Below the pieces are notes generated by a model. The model saw only the letters and a program-made list of their open reading frames with translations, was not told the DNA's origin and searched no databases. Below, piece by piece: positions 17,984 to 28,083 of a DNA stretch of 64,000 bases (position 1 is its first letter; each line of letters opens with the position of its first letter). Position numbers and translations under genes: made by a program. This DNA is from Siculibacillus sp. (GTDB lineage: Bacteria; Pseudomonadota; Alphaproteobacteria; Rhizobiales; Ancalomicrobiaceae): assembly GCA_030247555.1 (NCBI GenBank), contig JAOTSD010000002.1, forward strand, positions 79,915 to 143,914, read 5' to 3'.

Positions 17984-20692
17984 ATGAACGTCGTCATCGT
18001 CGAATCGCCGGCCAAAGCGAAGACCATCAACAAGTACCTCGGCCCCGGGTTCACCGTGCTCGCCTCCTACGGCCACGTCCGCGATCTGCCGGCCAAAGAC
18101 GGCTCGGTCCGCCCGGACGACGATTTCGCCATGGACTGGGAGGTCGACGGCAAGTCGGCCAAGCGTCTCGCCGAGATCGCTCAGGCGGTGAAGACGGCCG
18201 ACAAGCTCATCCTCGCCACCGACCCGGATCGCGAGGGCGAGGCGATCTCTTGGCACGTGCTGCAGGTGCTGCGCGAGAAGCGCGCCCTCAAGTCCCAGCC
18301 GGTCGAGCGCGTCGTCTTCAACGCCATCACCAAGCAATCCGTGCTGGAAGCGATGAAGAAGCCGCGCGAGATCGACGCCGCGCTGGTCGACGCCTATCTC
18401 GCGCGCCGGGCTCTCGACTATCTCGTCGGCTTCACCCTATCGCCGGTGCTGTGGCGCAAGCTCCCCGGCGCCCGCTCGGCCGGTCGCGTGCAGTCGGTGG
18501 CGCTGCGTCTCGTCTGTGATCGCGAGCACGAGATCGAGGTCTTCCGGCCGCAGGAATACTGGTCGATCATCGCCCGCCTCGCCACCCCGCGGGGCGAGGA
18601 GTTCGACGCCCGCGTCGTCGGCTTCGAAGGGCGCAAGCTCGGCCGGCTCGACGTGAAGACCGGCGGCGAGGCGACCCGCATCCGCGACATCCTCCAACAT
18701 GCCGCCATCTCGGTCGCCTCGGTCGACCAGAAGCCGGTCAAGCGCCATCCTTTCCCGCCCTTCACCACCTCGACGCTGCAACAGTCGGCGAGCTATGCCC
18801 TCGGCATGAGCGCGGCGCGCACCATGCAGGTGGCGCAGCGCCTCTACGAAGGCGTCGAGATCGGCGGCGAGACCGTCGGCCTCATCACCTACATGCGAAC
18901 CGACGGCGTCGACATCGCCCCGGAGGGCATCGCCGGCATCCGCAAGGCGATCTCCGAGGACTTCGGCGCCGACTACCTGCCCGAGGTGCCGCGCAAGTAC
19001 ACCGCCAAGGCCAAGAACGCCCAGGAAGCCCACGAGGCGATCCGCCCGACCGACCTCGCCCGCCGTCCGAAGGACGTGGCGAAGTACCTCGAACCCGAGC
19101 AGGCCCGCCTCTACGAACTGATCTGGAAGCGCACCGTCGCCAGCCAGATGGAGTCGGCCGTCCTCGATCGCACCACCGTCGAGATCACCGCCCTCGCCGG
19201 CCCCGAGCGCGTCGATCTGCGCGCCACCGGCTCGGTCGTCCGGTTCGACGGCTTCCTCGCGCTCCATGCCGAGGGTCGCGACGACGAGGAGGACGAGGAG
19301 ACCCGCCGCCTGCCGGCCGTGACCCGGGGCGAACTGCTCGCCCGCCGCAAGGTCACCGTCGACCAGCATTTCACCGAGCCGCCACCGCGCTTCACCGAGG
19401 CGACGCTGGTCAAGAAGATGGAGGAACTCGGCATCGGCCGCCCCTCCACCTACGCCGCCACCCTGCAGGTGCTGCGCGACCGCGAATACGTCACCCTCGA
19501 CAAGCGCCGCCTGATCCCCGAGGACAAGGGGCGCCTCGTCATCGCCTTCCTCGAGAGCTTCTTCCGCCGCTACGTCGAATACGACTTCACCGCGGATCTC
19601 GAGGAGAGCCTCGACAAGATCTCCGCCGACGAGGCGTCGTGGAAGGAAGTGCTGCGCGCCTTCTGGGCGGAGTTCTCCGCCGCCATCGAGCAGACCCGGG
19701 AGTTGCGCGTCGCCGACGTGCTCGACGCCATCGACGCCCTGCTCGGTGCCCACATCTTCCCCGAGAAGGCCGACGGCGGCGATCCGCGCGCCTGCCCGTC
19801 CTGCGGTTCCGGCCGCCTGTCGCTGAAACTCGGCAAGTTCGGCGCCTTCATCGGCTGCTCCAACTATCCCGAATGCCGCTTCACCCGCCAGATGCAGGCC
19901 GCCGGTGCCGATGGCGAGGGCGGCGAAGGCGCCGACGGCGACGGCACGCGGTTGCTCGGTACCGATCCGGAGACCGGGCTCGAAGTGACCCTGCGCGCCG
20001 GCCGCTTCGGCCCCTACGTCCAACTCGGCGAGGGCGACAAGCCGAAGCGCTCGTCGCTGCCCAAGACCTGGTCGCCGGCCGCGATGGATCTCGGCAAGGC
20101 TCTGGCGCTGCTCTCCTTGCCGCGCGAGGTCGGGCCGCACCCGGAAACCGGCAAGCCGATCACCGCCGGCCTCGGCCGCTTCGGCCCCTTCGTCCTCCAC
20201 GACGGCACCTATGCCAATCTGCCGAGCCCCGACGAGGTCTTCGAGATCGGCATCAACCGCGCCGTCGCCCTCATCGCCGAGAAGCAGGCGGGAGGACGCC
20301 GTGGCCGCGGCACTCCGGCGGCATTGAAGGACCTCGGCGAGCACCCCTCCCTCGGCGCCGGCTCGATCACCGTGCGCGACGGTCGCTTCGGCCCCTACGT
20401 CAACCACGGCAAGATCAACGCGACGCTGCCCAAGGGCATGTCGCCGGACACCGTGACGCTCGACGTCGCGATGGCGCTCCTCGCCGAGAAGGCCGCCAAG
20501 TCGCCGGTCAAGCCGACGCGTGGCGCGGCCAGGGCGTCGGCCCCGAAGGCCGCCGCGACGAAGGCTCCGGCGACGAAGGCGGCGGCTTCGAAGACGTCGA
20601 CCGCGAAGACGGCGAGCGGCGGCGCGAAGACCGAGGCGAAGACCACCGCGGCGGCGAAGAAGCCGGCGCGCGCCGCGAAGAAGAAGGCCTGA
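17984..20692 (+). CDS. topA: DNA topoisomerase I
   Basis: A 902-residue type IA topoisomerase that relaxes negative supercoils. The TOPRIM domain starts MNVVIVESPAKAKTI and contains ATDPDREGEAISWH. The active-site tyrosine is Tyr303 in ITYMRTDG. A C4 zinc finger follows near residue 605 (CPSCGSG and CSNYPECRF). After it come repeated topoisomerase C-terminal domains (GRFGPYV appears twice, GRFGPFV once). The last 60 residues are an Ala/Lys-rich tail like a histone H1 tail, common in this order. ATG 17984 gives the family N terminus; the frame stays open upstream. A diguanylate cyclase and rnr follow on the same strand. Confidence 0.97.
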   Translation: MNVVIVESPAKAKTINKYLGPGFTVLASYGHVRDLPAKDGSVRPDDDFAMDWEVDGKSAKRLAEIAQAVKTADKLILATDPDREGEAISWHVLQVLREKRALKSQPVERVVFNAITKQSVLEAMKKPREIDAALVDAYLARRALDYLVGFTLSPVLWRKLPGARSAGRVQSVALRLVCDREHEIEVFRPQEYWSIIARLATPRGEEFDARVVGFEGRKLGRLDVKTGGEATRIRDILQHAAISVASVDQKPVKRHPFPPFTTSTLQQSASYALGMSAARTMQVAQRLYEGVEIGGETVGLITYMRTDGVDIAPEGIAGIRKAISEDFGADYLPEVPRKYTAKAKNAQEAHEAIRPTDLARRPKDVAKYLEPEQARLYELIWKRTVASQMESAVLDRTTVEITALAGPERVDLRATGSVVRFDGFLALHAEGRDDEEDEETRRLPAVTRGELLARRKVTVDQHFTEPPPRFTEATLVKKMEELGIGRPSTYAATLQVLRDREYVTLDKRRLIPEDKGRLVIAFLESFFRRYVEYDFTADLEESLDKISADEASWKEVLRAFWAEFSAAIEQTRELRVADVLDAIDALLGAHIFPEKADGGDPRACPSCGSGRLSLKLGKFGAFIGCSNYPECRFTRQMQAAGADGEGGEGADGDGTRLLGTDPETGLEVTLRAGRFGPYVQLGEGDKPKRSSLPKTWSPAAMDLGKALALLSLPREVGPHPETGKPITAGLGRFGPFVLHDGTYANLPSPDEVFEIGINRAVALIAEKQAGGRRGRGTPAALKDLGEHPSLGAGSITVRDGRFGPYVNHGKINATLPKGMSPDTVTLDVAMALLAEKAAKSPVKPTRGAARASAPKAAATKAPATKAAASKTSTAKTASGGAKTEAKTTAAAKKPARAAKKKA

Positions 20693-20876
20693 GGCGTCGA
20701 TCCGCGCCTCGGCGCCGATCCCGCCCCCCCCTCGCGACGGTCGCGAGCGCCGACCGGCCGCCGCGGCCGTCGGTCGCACCGCCGCGCCGGGACGGCGTTC
20801 CCTCGCGGATCGCGACGTTTTTAGCGAATTCCGCAAGCCGGCGTTGGGACCCCTTCCCTCAAGATACCCAACTTCG

Positions 20877-21806
20877 ATGCGCCTCCTCGGGGGAGGTCTT
20901 CGCTGGGGACGAGGTGGTGGTCCGGTGGGCACGCTCGAGTCGACTGTCCGGCTGACGTCGCGGCGCAGCATTCGCTGTCGCCGTGATCTGTGGTTCTTCG
21001 TCGGTCGCATCTGCAGTCTGATCGCTCTGGTCGCCGCCGTCGCGGTGATGATCCAGGAGCGCGACTCCGACCTCGCCTCGCAACTCTCCACCAGCCTCGC
21101 CGTCGGCCTCGTCGCCGGCCTGCTCACCGTGCCGATCATCCGCGAGTTCGGCGAGATCTATCTCGACCTGTGGAACTCGACCAGGGCCCTGCGCGATCTC
21201 GCCGCCACCGACCAACAGACCGGGTTGCTCAACAACCGCTCCTTCGTCACCACGGTCTCCGAACGTCTCGCCACCGGACGCCACGTCGCGCTCCTCGTCG
21301 GCGACCTCGACCGCTTCAAGTTGATCAACGACTTCCATGGCCATCTCGTCGGCGACGAGGTGATCGCCCGGGTCGGCGAAGTGCTTCGCGACATGTTCGA
21401 CGAGATCGCCGTCCTCGGCCGCATGGGCGGCGAGGAATATGCGGTGATGCTCGAATGCCCCTTCCGCGATCCGGAGGTGGCGCAGGCCCATGCTTCGGCG
21501 ATGGCCGAGGAGATGCGCCGCCGCGTCGCCACCATCGTGGTGGAGAGCGAGCGCGGCCGGGTGACCCCGACCGTCTCGATCGGCATCGCCCGCAGCTTGC
21601 CCGGTTCGACCTTCTCCGAACTCTACGCCCGCGCCGACAAGGCCCTCTACGTCGCCAAGGCCGGCGGCCGCGACCGGGTGGTCGGCGAACAGGACATCGC
21701 CGGACTGGACTCGGAACGGGTGATCGCACAGCACCAGGACCTCTACTGGCGTCCCTCGCCCGCCGCCGTGGTGGTCGACGACGACGACGCCGTCGCCTGG
21801 GCCTGA
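20877..21806 (+). CDS. Membrane-anchored diguanylate cyclase (GGEEY)
   Basis: A protein of about 309 residues. Two hydrophobic segments (LWFFVGRICSLIALVAAVAVMI at about 38-59 and SLAVGLVAGLLTVPII at about 73-88) are followed by a GGDEF domain with signature GGEEY at 184-188 and DLDRFKLIND upstream. It should make cyclic-di-GMP at the inner membrane. The inhibitory I-site RxxD five residues before the signature is not present (the segment reads DEIA), so product inhibition may be absent. No sensor domain is visible. The start is uncertain: ATG 20877 lacks a ribosome-binding site, and a GTG near 20925 preceded by purine-rich sequence is an alternative. It is inserted between topA and rnr. Confidence 0.82.
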   Translation: MRLLGGGLRWGRGGGPVGTLESTVRLTSRRSIRCRRDLWFFVGRICSLIALVAAVAVMIQERDSDLASQLSTSLAVGLVAGLLTVPIIREFGEIYLDLWNSTRALRDLAATDQQTGLLNNRSFVTTVSERLATGRHVALLVGDLDRFKLINDFHGHLVGDEVIARVGEVLRDMFDEIAVLGRMGGEEYAVMLECPFRDPEVAQAHASAMAEEMRRRVATIVVESERGRVTPTVSIGIARSLPGSTFSELYARADKALYVAKAGGRDRVVGEQDIAGLDSERVIAQHQDLYWRPSPAAVVVDDDDAVAWA

Positions 21807-21922
21807 AGCCTCCCCACCGCCACTCCGCACCGGCCGCCACGCCGTCGCCGACGATCCGCCGCGACAGCACCCGCTCGACGGTCTATCCTCGCCGCACCCA
21901 GCTCCGCGAGGATGACACCGAC

Positions 21923-24259
21923 TTGGCCCGCCGCCCGAAATCCCCCGTTCCCGCCCGTCCCGCCGCCCGCCCGAAGCTCGGCGACGCCCTGCCGAGCCGC
22001 GAGGAGATCCTCGCCTTCCTCGCCGAGAATCCCGGCGCGGCGGGAAAAAGAGATATCGCGCGTGCCTTCGGCATCACCGGCGGCGCCAAGATCGCCCTGA
22101 AGCGGGTTTTGCGCGAGTTGCAGAGCGACGGCGTGGTGGAGAAGCGCCGCAAGCACTTCACCCCCGCCGGTCAGCTCACCCACGTCTTCGTCGCCGACGT
22201 CACCCGCCGCGACGCCGACGGCGAGTTGCTCGCCACCCCCGACGAGTGGAACGAGGAGGATCACGGTCCCGCGCCGCTCGTCCTGGTGCTGCCCGAGCCC
22301 AAGGGGGGGCGCCGCGCCGGCCCGGTCCGTCCCGCCGCCGGTATCGGCGACCGCCTGCTGCTGAAACTCACCGACGATCTCGACGACCTGCCCGACGGCG
22401 TCACCTACGCCGCCCGCATCATCCGCGTCCTCGACAAGAAGCCGCCGGCGATGCTCGGCATCGTCCGCCTGGTGCCGGGCGGTGCCCGCATCGTGCCGAT
22501 CGACAAGAAGGGGCGCGAGATCGAGGTCGGCGAGGTCGATCTCAAGGACGCCCAGGAGGGCGATCTCGTCGCCCTCGACCTGATCCGCTCCGGTGGCCGC
22601 CTCGGCCTCGCTCGCGCCAAGGTGCGCAGCGTCGTCGGCTCGATGGCCTCCGAGCGCGCCGTCTCCGAGATCGCGCTCCACGTCCACAACATCCCGCACA
22701 TCTTCCCGACGGCGGTGTTGATCGAGGCGGAGAAGTGCGAACCCGCCCCGCAGGGCCGTCGCGAGGACTGGCGCGACCTGCCGCTGGTCACCATCGACCC
22801 GCCCGACGCCAAGGACCACGACGATGCCGTCCACGCCACCCCCGACACCGACCCGGAGAACCCCGGCGGCTGGGTGGTGACCGTCGCCATCGCCGACGTC
22901 GCCCACTACGTCCGCCCGGGCTCCGCCCTCGACCGCGAAGCCCAGCACCGCGGCAATTCGGTCTATTTCCCCGATCGCGTCGTGCCGATGCTGCCCGAGC
23001 GCATCTCCAACGACCTGTGCTCGCTGAAGGAGACCGAGGTGCGCCCGTCGATGGCGGTGCGCATGATCTTCGCCGCCGACGGCCGCAAGAAGAGCCACAC
23101 CTTCCACCGCATCCTGATGCGCTCGGCCGCCAAGCTCTCCTACCAGCAGGCGCAAGCCGCGATCGACGGTCGCCTCGACGACAGGACCGAGACCCTGATC
23201 ACCGGCGTGCTGAAGCCGCTCTGGGCGGCCTATGCGGTGTTGAAGAAGGGTCGCGAACATCGCGAGCCGCTGGAGCTCGACCTGCCCGAGCGCAAGATCC
23301 TGCTGAAGCCCGACGGCACCGTCGACAAGGTCGTCGTCCCCGAACGCCTCGATGCCCACAAGTTGATCGAGGAGTTCATGATCCAGGCCAACGTCGCCGC
23401 CGCCGAAACGCTGGAGAAGCACCGGGTGCCGCTGGTCTACCGCATCCACGACGCCCCGTCGGAGGAGAAGGTGACGGCGCTGAAGGAGTTCCTCTCCACC
23501 CTCGACATCAAGCTCGCCTCGCGCGGCGGGCTGAAGCCTTCGATGTTCAACTCGATCCTCGCCAAGGTGGTCGACACGCCGAAGGCGGGGCTGGTCAACG
23601 AGGTGGTGCTGCGCTCCCAGGCCCAGGCCGAGTACAACCCGCAGAACATCGGCCACTTCGGCCTGCATCTGAAGCGCTACGCCCACTTCACCTCGCCGAT
23701 CCGCCGCTACGCCGACCTCATCGTCCATCGAGCGCTGATCCGCGCGCTCGGCCTCGGCCCCGACGGCCTGCCCGAGTCGGTCGACGACAAGCTGGAGGCG
23801 ATCGGCGCCGAGATCTCGGCCGCCGAGCGCCGCGCCATGGCGGCCGAGCGCGACACCATCGATCGTCTCATCGCCCGCTGGCTGATGGACCGCATCGGCG
23901 CCACCTTCCGCGCCAAGATCTCCGGCGTCACCAAGTCCGGCCTGTTCGTCCGCCTCGACGACACCGGCGCAGACGGCTTCGTGCCGGCGGCGACCATCGG
24001 CGACGACTACTACGTCTACGATCAGGTCACCCACGCCATGATCGGCAGCCGAACCGGCGAAACCTGGCGCCTCGGCGACGCCGTCGAGGTCAAGCTGGTC
24101 GAGGCCCAGCCCTTCGCCGGGGCGCTGCGCTTCGAGCTGATGAGCGAGGGCACGATCGAGCGCGGCATGGGCCGCAAGCGGTTGGCCGCAGCGCTGGCCA
24201 ACTCCAAGGTCCGCGGCGGCCCGAGCCGGGGCAGGAAGGGCGCGCCGCGGCGCAACTGA
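21923..24259 (+). CDS. rnr: Ribonuclease R
   Basis: A 778-residue 3'-5' exoribonuclease of the RNase II/R family that degrades structured RNA. An N-terminal winged-helix-like region (EEILAFLAENPGAAGKRDIARAFGI) is followed by cold-shock domains, the RNB catalytic domain with IDPPDAKDHDDAV (Mg-binding aspartates) and HFTSPIRRYADLIVHR, and a C-terminal S1 domain near residues 650-735. A basic tail ends the protein. No ATG fits; TTG 21923, with GAGGATG about 10 bases upstream, begins the conserved region at the right length. The gene follows topA in most relatives, here with a cyclase gene between them. Confidence 0.94.
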   Translation: MARRPKSPVPARPAARPKLGDALPSREEILAFLAENPGAAGKRDIARAFGITGGAKIALKRVLRELQSDGVVEKRRKHFTPAGQLTHVFVADVTRRDADGELLATPDEWNEEDHGPAPLVLVLPEPKGGRRAGPVRPAAGIGDRLLLKLTDDLDDLPDGVTYAARIIRVLDKKPPAMLGIVRLVPGGARIVPIDKKGREIEVGEVDLKDAQEGDLVALDLIRSGGRLGLARAKVRSVVGSMASERAVSEIALHVHNIPHIFPTAVLIEAEKCEPAPQGRREDWRDLPLVTIDPPDAKDHDDAVHATPDTDPENPGGWVVTVAIADVAHYVRPGSALDREAQHRGNSVYFPDRVVPMLPERISNDLCSLKETEVRPSMAVRMIFAADGRKKSHTFHRILMRSAAKLSYQQAQAAIDGRLDDRTETLITGVLKPLWAAYAVLKKGREHREPLELDLPERKILLKPDGTVDKVVVPERLDAHKLIEEFMIQANVAAAETLEKHRVPLVYRIHDAPSEEKVTALKEFLSTLDIKLASRGGLKPSMFNSILAKVVDTPKAGLVNEVVLRSQAQAEYNPQNIGHFGLHLKRYAHFTSPIRRYADLIVHRALIRALGLGPDGLPESVDDKLEAIGAEISAAERRAMAAERDTIDRLIARWLMDRIGATFRAKISGVTKSGLFVRLDDTGADGFVPAATIGDDYYVYDQVTHAMIGSRTGETWRLGDAVEVKLVEAQPFAGALRFELMSEGTIERGMGRKRLAAALANSKVRGGPSRGRKGAPRRN

Positions 24260-24419
24260 GCGCCGGGGAGCCCCCCGCCCCTCCCTCGCGAGGGAGGAGA
24301 GTGTCGTACGCCCGCACCTCCGACATCGGTCTCGTCGCGCGCGCACCGGCCCGGTCCCGAACGGCCTTGCGTCGCTCGCCCCGGTCGCCGAAGCTCGTTC
24401 CTCGAGGAGGAACCCGTCC

Positions 24420-25037
24420 ATGCTCACGATCTGGGGCCGCGCCAATTCGGCCAACGTCAAGAAGGTACTGTGGATCGCCGAGGAACTCGGCCTCCCCTAC
24501 GAGCGCATCGATGCCGGCGGCCCCTTCGGCGGGCTCGACACCTCCGAATACCGCGCCATGAACCCGATGGGCCTCGTGCCGGTGCTCCAGGACGGCGATC
24601 TGACCCTGTTCGAATCGAACGTCATCGTCCGCTATCTCGCGGCGCGATACGGGGTCGGCTCGCTGTGGATCGACGACCCGGCCGCCCGCGCCACGGCCGA
24701 GATATGGATGGACTGGCAGCATTCCTTCGCCACGCCCTTCCGCGACGTGGTCTTCGGTATCCTGCGCACCCCGCCGGAGAAGCGCGATCACGCCGCCATC
24801 GAGCGCGGCATCGCCGAATGCGCCCGGCTTTGGGGCATCGCCGACGCGGCGCTGGCGAAGACGCCGTGGTTCTCCGGCGCGCGGTTCGGCATCGGCGACG
24901 TTCCCGCCGGCTGTTATGCCCACACTTGGCTCCAGTTGCCGATCGACCGGCCGGACCACCCCCACCTCGCCGACTGGTACGCGCGATTGCGTCTTCGCCC
25001 CGCCTACGCCAAGGTGGTCGCCACGCCGCCGTCGTGA
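24420..25037 (+). CDS. Glutathione S-transferase family protein
   Basis: A 205-residue GST. The thioredoxin-like N-terminal domain begins MLTIWGRANSANVKKVLWIAEELGLPYE and contains the glutathione-binding ESNVIVRYLA; the helical C-terminal domain has GIGDVPAGCYAHTW. Substrate cannot be told; the NSANVKKV start is like the group near the beta/theta classes in which Ser takes the place of the catalytic Tyr/Cys. ATG 24420 has CGAGGAGGAAC just upstream. It lies between rnr and DUF983, which are usually adjacent, so it may be a local insertion. Confidence 0.88.
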   Translation: MLTIWGRANSANVKKVLWIAEELGLPYERIDAGGPFGGLDTSEYRAMNPMGLVPVLQDGDLTLFESNVIVRYLAARYGVGSLWIDDPAARATAEIWMDWQHSFATPFRDVVFGILRTPPEKRDHAAIERGIAECARLWGIADAALAKTPWFSGARFGIGDVPAGCYAHTWLQLPIDRPDHPHLADWYARLRLRPAYAKVVATPPS

Positions 25038-25066
25038 CGGGACGGGCGGCGCGGCAGGGGTTGGAC

Positions 25067-25522
25067 GTGAAGGTTCCATTCGACGAGGGTGGGGGCGGCG
25101 GCGGTCGGTCCGAGCCGGAAAGGCAGGCCGGTCCGGCGCCCCGCTCGGTGAAGCGTGCCATCCTGCGCGGCGCGCAGGGGCGTTGCCCGGTGTGCGGCAC
25201 CGGCCACGTCTTCGACGGCTATCTGACGGTCGCTCCCGCCTGTTCGGTCTGTGGTGAGGAGTTGCACCACCATCGCGCCGACGACCTGCCGCCCTATCTG
25301 ACCATCCTCGTGGTCGGCCATGTCGTGGTGAGCGGGCTGCTCCTCACCGAACGGCTTTTCACGCTCGAGATATGGGTGCAGATGGCGATCTGGCTGCCGA
25401 TGACGGCGGCTCTCGCACTTCTCCTCATCCGCCCGATCAAGGGCGGCGTGGTCGGGCTGCAATGGGCGCTGCGCATGCACGGCTTCGGCCGGATAGCCGC
25501 CCGCGACGAAGGCATCGCATGA
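25067..25522 (+). CDS. DUF983 domain-containing membrane protein
   Basis: A 151-residue protein with two zinc-ribbon-like cysteine pairs (CPVCGTGH and CSVCGEEL) followed by two membrane segments (about residues 75-95 and 103-123). DUF983 proteins are widespread in Alphaproteobacteria and of unknown function. The start is probably GTG 25067, with GGCAGGGG six bases upstream; TTG 25061 is too close to that site. Its TGA overlaps the ATG of the NUDIX gene (ATGA), implying translational coupling. The rnr-DUF983-NUDIX order is conserved in the order. Confidence 0.85.
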   Translation: MKVPFDEGGGGGGRSEPERQAGPAPRSVKRAILRGAQGRCPVCGTGHVFDGYLTVAPACSVCGEELHHHRADDLPPYLTILVVGHVVVSGLLLTERLFTLEIWVQMAIWLPMTAALALLLIRPIKGGVVGLQWALRMHGFGRIAARDEGIA

Positions 25523-26304
25523 GAACCGTCGAAGACATCCTCGCCGAACTGAACGCCCTCGATCGCTCGCACAAGGCCGACTACTACCGCCCACGCGACG
25601 CCTCGACGCTCCTCATCCTCGACCGCGCCGCCGGCGGACCGACGCGGGTGCTGATGGGCCGACGCCACGTGCGCCACAGGTTCATGCCCGGCGCCTGGGT
25701 CTTCCCCGGCGGCCGCGTCGATCCCGCCGACAGCCGGGTGAAGCCCGCCGACGACTACCATCCCGCCGAACTCGCCAAGCTCATGGTCGAGATGAAGGGC
25801 CCGAAGACCGAGGCCCGCGCCCGGGCGATCGCCATCGCCGCCATCCGCGAGACCTTCGAGGAGGCCGGCGTCTTCGTCGCCGTGCCCGCCGGGAAGGCCA
25901 CCCCCGCCGCGTCCGCCGAGGCGATCGACCCACACGACGCCTTCGCCGCCTTCGCCGCCCGCGACCTCGCCCCGGCGCTGGCCGAGATCCGCTTCGTCGC
26001 CCGCGCCATCACCCCGCCGGGCCGGCCGCGCCGCTTCGACACCCGCTTCCTGGCGATCCCCGCCGAGGCGATCGCCGGCCGGCTGGAGAGCGGCCTCGGC
26101 CCCTCCGGCGAGCTCGAGGACGTCGCCTGGGTCACTTTCGAGGAGGCCCGCGCGCGCCCCGAACTGCCGCCGATCACCCGCGCCGTCCTCGACGAACTCG
26201 AGACCCGCCTCGCCGGCGACCCGCGCCTGGCCGCCGACCACCCCGTCCCCTTCTACCGTTGGCGCCGGACCGAATTCGTCCGCGGCCTGATCGAGGCGGC
26301 CTGA
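25519..26304 (+). CDS. NUDIX hydrolase
   Basis: A 261-residue hydrolase. The Nudix box is readable as G-x5-E-x7-RETFEEAG (starting GPKTEARAR...), with the preceding FMPGAWVFPGGRVDP strand. The box is separated from the strand by an insertion of about 30 residues, as in the larger RNase-coupled or CoA-type Nudix proteins. It would cleave a nucleoside diphosphate linked to another group; the substrate is not evident. Its start codon overlaps the DUF983 stop. The LysE-type transporter begins five bases after its stop. Confidence 0.9.
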   Translation: MRTVEDILAELNALDRSHKADYYRPRDASTLLILDRAAGGPTRVLMGRRHVRHRFMPGAWVFPGGRVDPADSRVKPADDYHPAELAKLMVEMKGPKTEARARAIAIAAIRETFEEAGVFVAVPAGKATPAASAEAIDPHDAFAAFAARDLAPALAEIRFVARAITPPGRPRRFDTRFLAIPAEAIAGRLESGLGPSGELEDVAWVTFEEARARPELPPITRAVLDELETRLAGDPRLAADHPVPFYRWRRTEFVRGLIEAA

Positions 26305-26308
26305 CCCG

Positions 26309-26926
26309 ATGGAGACGACCGCCCTCCTCGTCTTCGCCGGCGCGCTCTTCCTCAACGCCGGCTCGCCCGGCCCGAGCATCGCCGTGCTGGTGTCGCAGGT
26401 GCTGACCCGCGGCGCCGCGACCGTCGTGCCCTTCGTCGCCGCCATGTGGATCGGCGAGGCGGCCTGGCTCGCCGCGGCACTGGCCGGCCTGTCGGTCCTC
26501 GCCGAACGACTCCACCTCGTCTTCGTCGTGGTGAAATGGGCGGGCATCGCCTATCTCGCCCTGCTGGCGGTACGCATGTGGCGTTCCCCGACCGATCCCG
26601 AAACCCACGGCGGCGACGCACCCGAAGGCTCCGCCCTCGCCCGCTTCGGCTCCGGCCTCGCCCTGACCCTCGGCAACCCCAAGATCATGGTGTTCTACGT
26701 CGCGCTGCTGCCCTCGCTGGTCGACGTCGCCTCGGTCGGCCTCGCCGAATGGGCGCTGCTCACCGCCGTGCAGGTGACGGTGATGGCCGTCACCGATCTC
26801 GGCTGGATCGCGCTCGCCGCCCGCGTCCGCGGCCTCTTCCGCAGCCCGCTGGCGATGCGCATCGCCAACCGCACGTCCGCCGTGGCCATGGGCGGCGCCG
26901 CGGCGGTGATCGCCACCCGGTCGTGA
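26309..26926 (+). CDS. LysE family translocator
   Basis: A 205-residue inner-membrane protein with about six hydrophobic segments. The N-terminal LFLNAGSPGPSIAVLVSQVLTRG is the LysE/RhtB signature, and GLALTLGNPKIMVFYVALLP is the second conserved segment. The family exports amino acids or related metabolites; the substrate cannot be read from sequence. It is packed between the NUDIX gene (five-base gap) and an MFS transporter (three-base gap), so the three are probably co-transcribed. Confidence 0.9.
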   Translation: METTALLVFAGALFLNAGSPGPSIAVLVSQVLTRGAATVVPFVAAMWIGEAAWLAAALAGLSVLAERLHLVFVVVKWAGIAYLALLAVRMWRSPTDPETHGGDAPEGSALARFGSGLALTLGNPKIMVFYVALLPSLVDVASVGLAEWALLTAVQVTVMAVTDLGWIALAARVRGLFRSPLAMRIANRTSAVAMGGAAAVIATRS

Positions 26927-26928
26927 CC

Positions 26929-28083
26929 ATGGCGCCTCGCGACGACCGGTCCCGCGTTCTGGCGCTCACGGCGATCTTCTCGACCGCCGCCACCGTCGCC
27001 ACCGGCCTCGCCCTCGGCCTGCCGCTGCTCGCCCTCGTGCTCGAGGCGCGCGGCGTCTCGGGGACGCTGATCGGCCTCAACACCGCCGTCGCCGGCCTCG
27101 CCTCGCTGTTGGTGCCGCTGTTCGTCACCCCGCTCGCCCGCATGTTCGGCGCAGCGCGGTTGTTGATCGGCTCGATCGCGGTCGTCGCCGCGACCTTCTG
27201 GGCCTTCCGCCTCGTCGACGATCTCGCCATGTGGTTCGTACTGCGCGCCCTCTTCCACGGGGCGCTGACCATCGCCTTCGTCGTCTCCGAATTCTGGCTG
27301 ATGACCGTCAGTCCACCGGAGAAGCGGGGACTGATGGTCGGAATCTACGCCACCGTGTTCTCGTTCGGGCTGGCGGCCGGTCCGATCGTGCTCTCGCTCA
27401 CCGGGTCGGAGGGCGCCCTGCCCTTCGCCGTCGGCGCCTTGGTGCTGGCGGGCGCGCTGGCGCCGGTGTGGATCGCCGGGGCCACCTGCCCGCGGCTGGA
27501 GCACGCCCCCACCCATTCACCGGTCGGCTACGTCGTCGCCGCCCCGATCGCCACCCTCGGCGTCCTCGCCTTCGGCGCGGTCGAGTCCGGAGGGCTGTCG
27601 TTCCTACCGTTGTGGGGACTCGCCACCGGCCTCGACGAGACCCGCGCCGCCTGGCTTCTCACCTCGGTCGGCCTCGGCAACGTCCTCCTGCAGATCCCGA
27701 TCGGCCTCCTCGCCGACCGCCACGACAAGATCCGCCTCCTCGCCCTCGTCTCGCTGGTCGGCGTCGTCGGGGCCGCCGCCCTGCCCTTCACCGCGGAGAA
27801 TCTCGCCCTCACCCTGGCGGTGCTCTTCGTCTGGGGCGGCACCATCGCCGGGCTCTACACCGTCGGGCTCTCGGCGCTCGCCGATCGCTTCGCCGGTTCC
27901 GACCTCGCCGGCGCCAATGCCGCCTTCGTCGCCATGTACGGCGTCGGCATGCTCGTCGGCCCGGCGGCGATCGGCGTCGGTCTCGACCTCGCCCCCCGCA
28001 CCGGCGCACCTATGGTGATGGCCGCCTTCTTCGCTCTCCACCTCGCCGCCGTCGTCGTCCTCGCACCGCGCCGACGCGTCTGA
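26929..28083 (+). CDS. Major facilitator superfamily transporter
   Basis: A 384-residue transporter with twelve predicted membrane segments. The motif between segments 2 and 3 is degenerate (TPLARMFGAARLLIG). The second-half counterpart is PIGLLADRHDKIRLL, the typical MFS GxLaDrxGrk loop. It resembles the YfcJ/UMF-type drug or metabolite carriers. ATG 26929 follows the LysE stop by two bases; an in-frame GTG at 26923 would overlap that stop and is also possible. An MFS gene between NUDIX and rpmG is common in this order. Confidence 0.88.
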   Translation: MAPRDDRSRVLALTAIFSTAATVATGLALGLPLLALVLEARGVSGTLIGLNTAVAGLASLLVPLFVTPLARMFGAARLLIGSIAVVAATFWAFRLVDDLAMWFVLRALFHGALTIAFVVSEFWLMTVSPPEKRGLMVGIYATVFSFGLAAGPIVLSLTGSEGALPFAVGALVLAGALAPVWIAGATCPRLEHAPTHSPVGYVVAAPIATLGVLAFGAVESGGLSFLPLWGLATGLDETRAAWLLTSVGLGNVLLQIPIGLLADRHDKIRLLALVSLVGVVGAAALPFTAENLALTLAVLFVWGGTIAGLYTVGLSALADRFAGSDLAGANAAFVAMYGVGMLVGPAAIGVGLDLAPRTGAPMVMAAFFALHLAAVVVLAPRRRV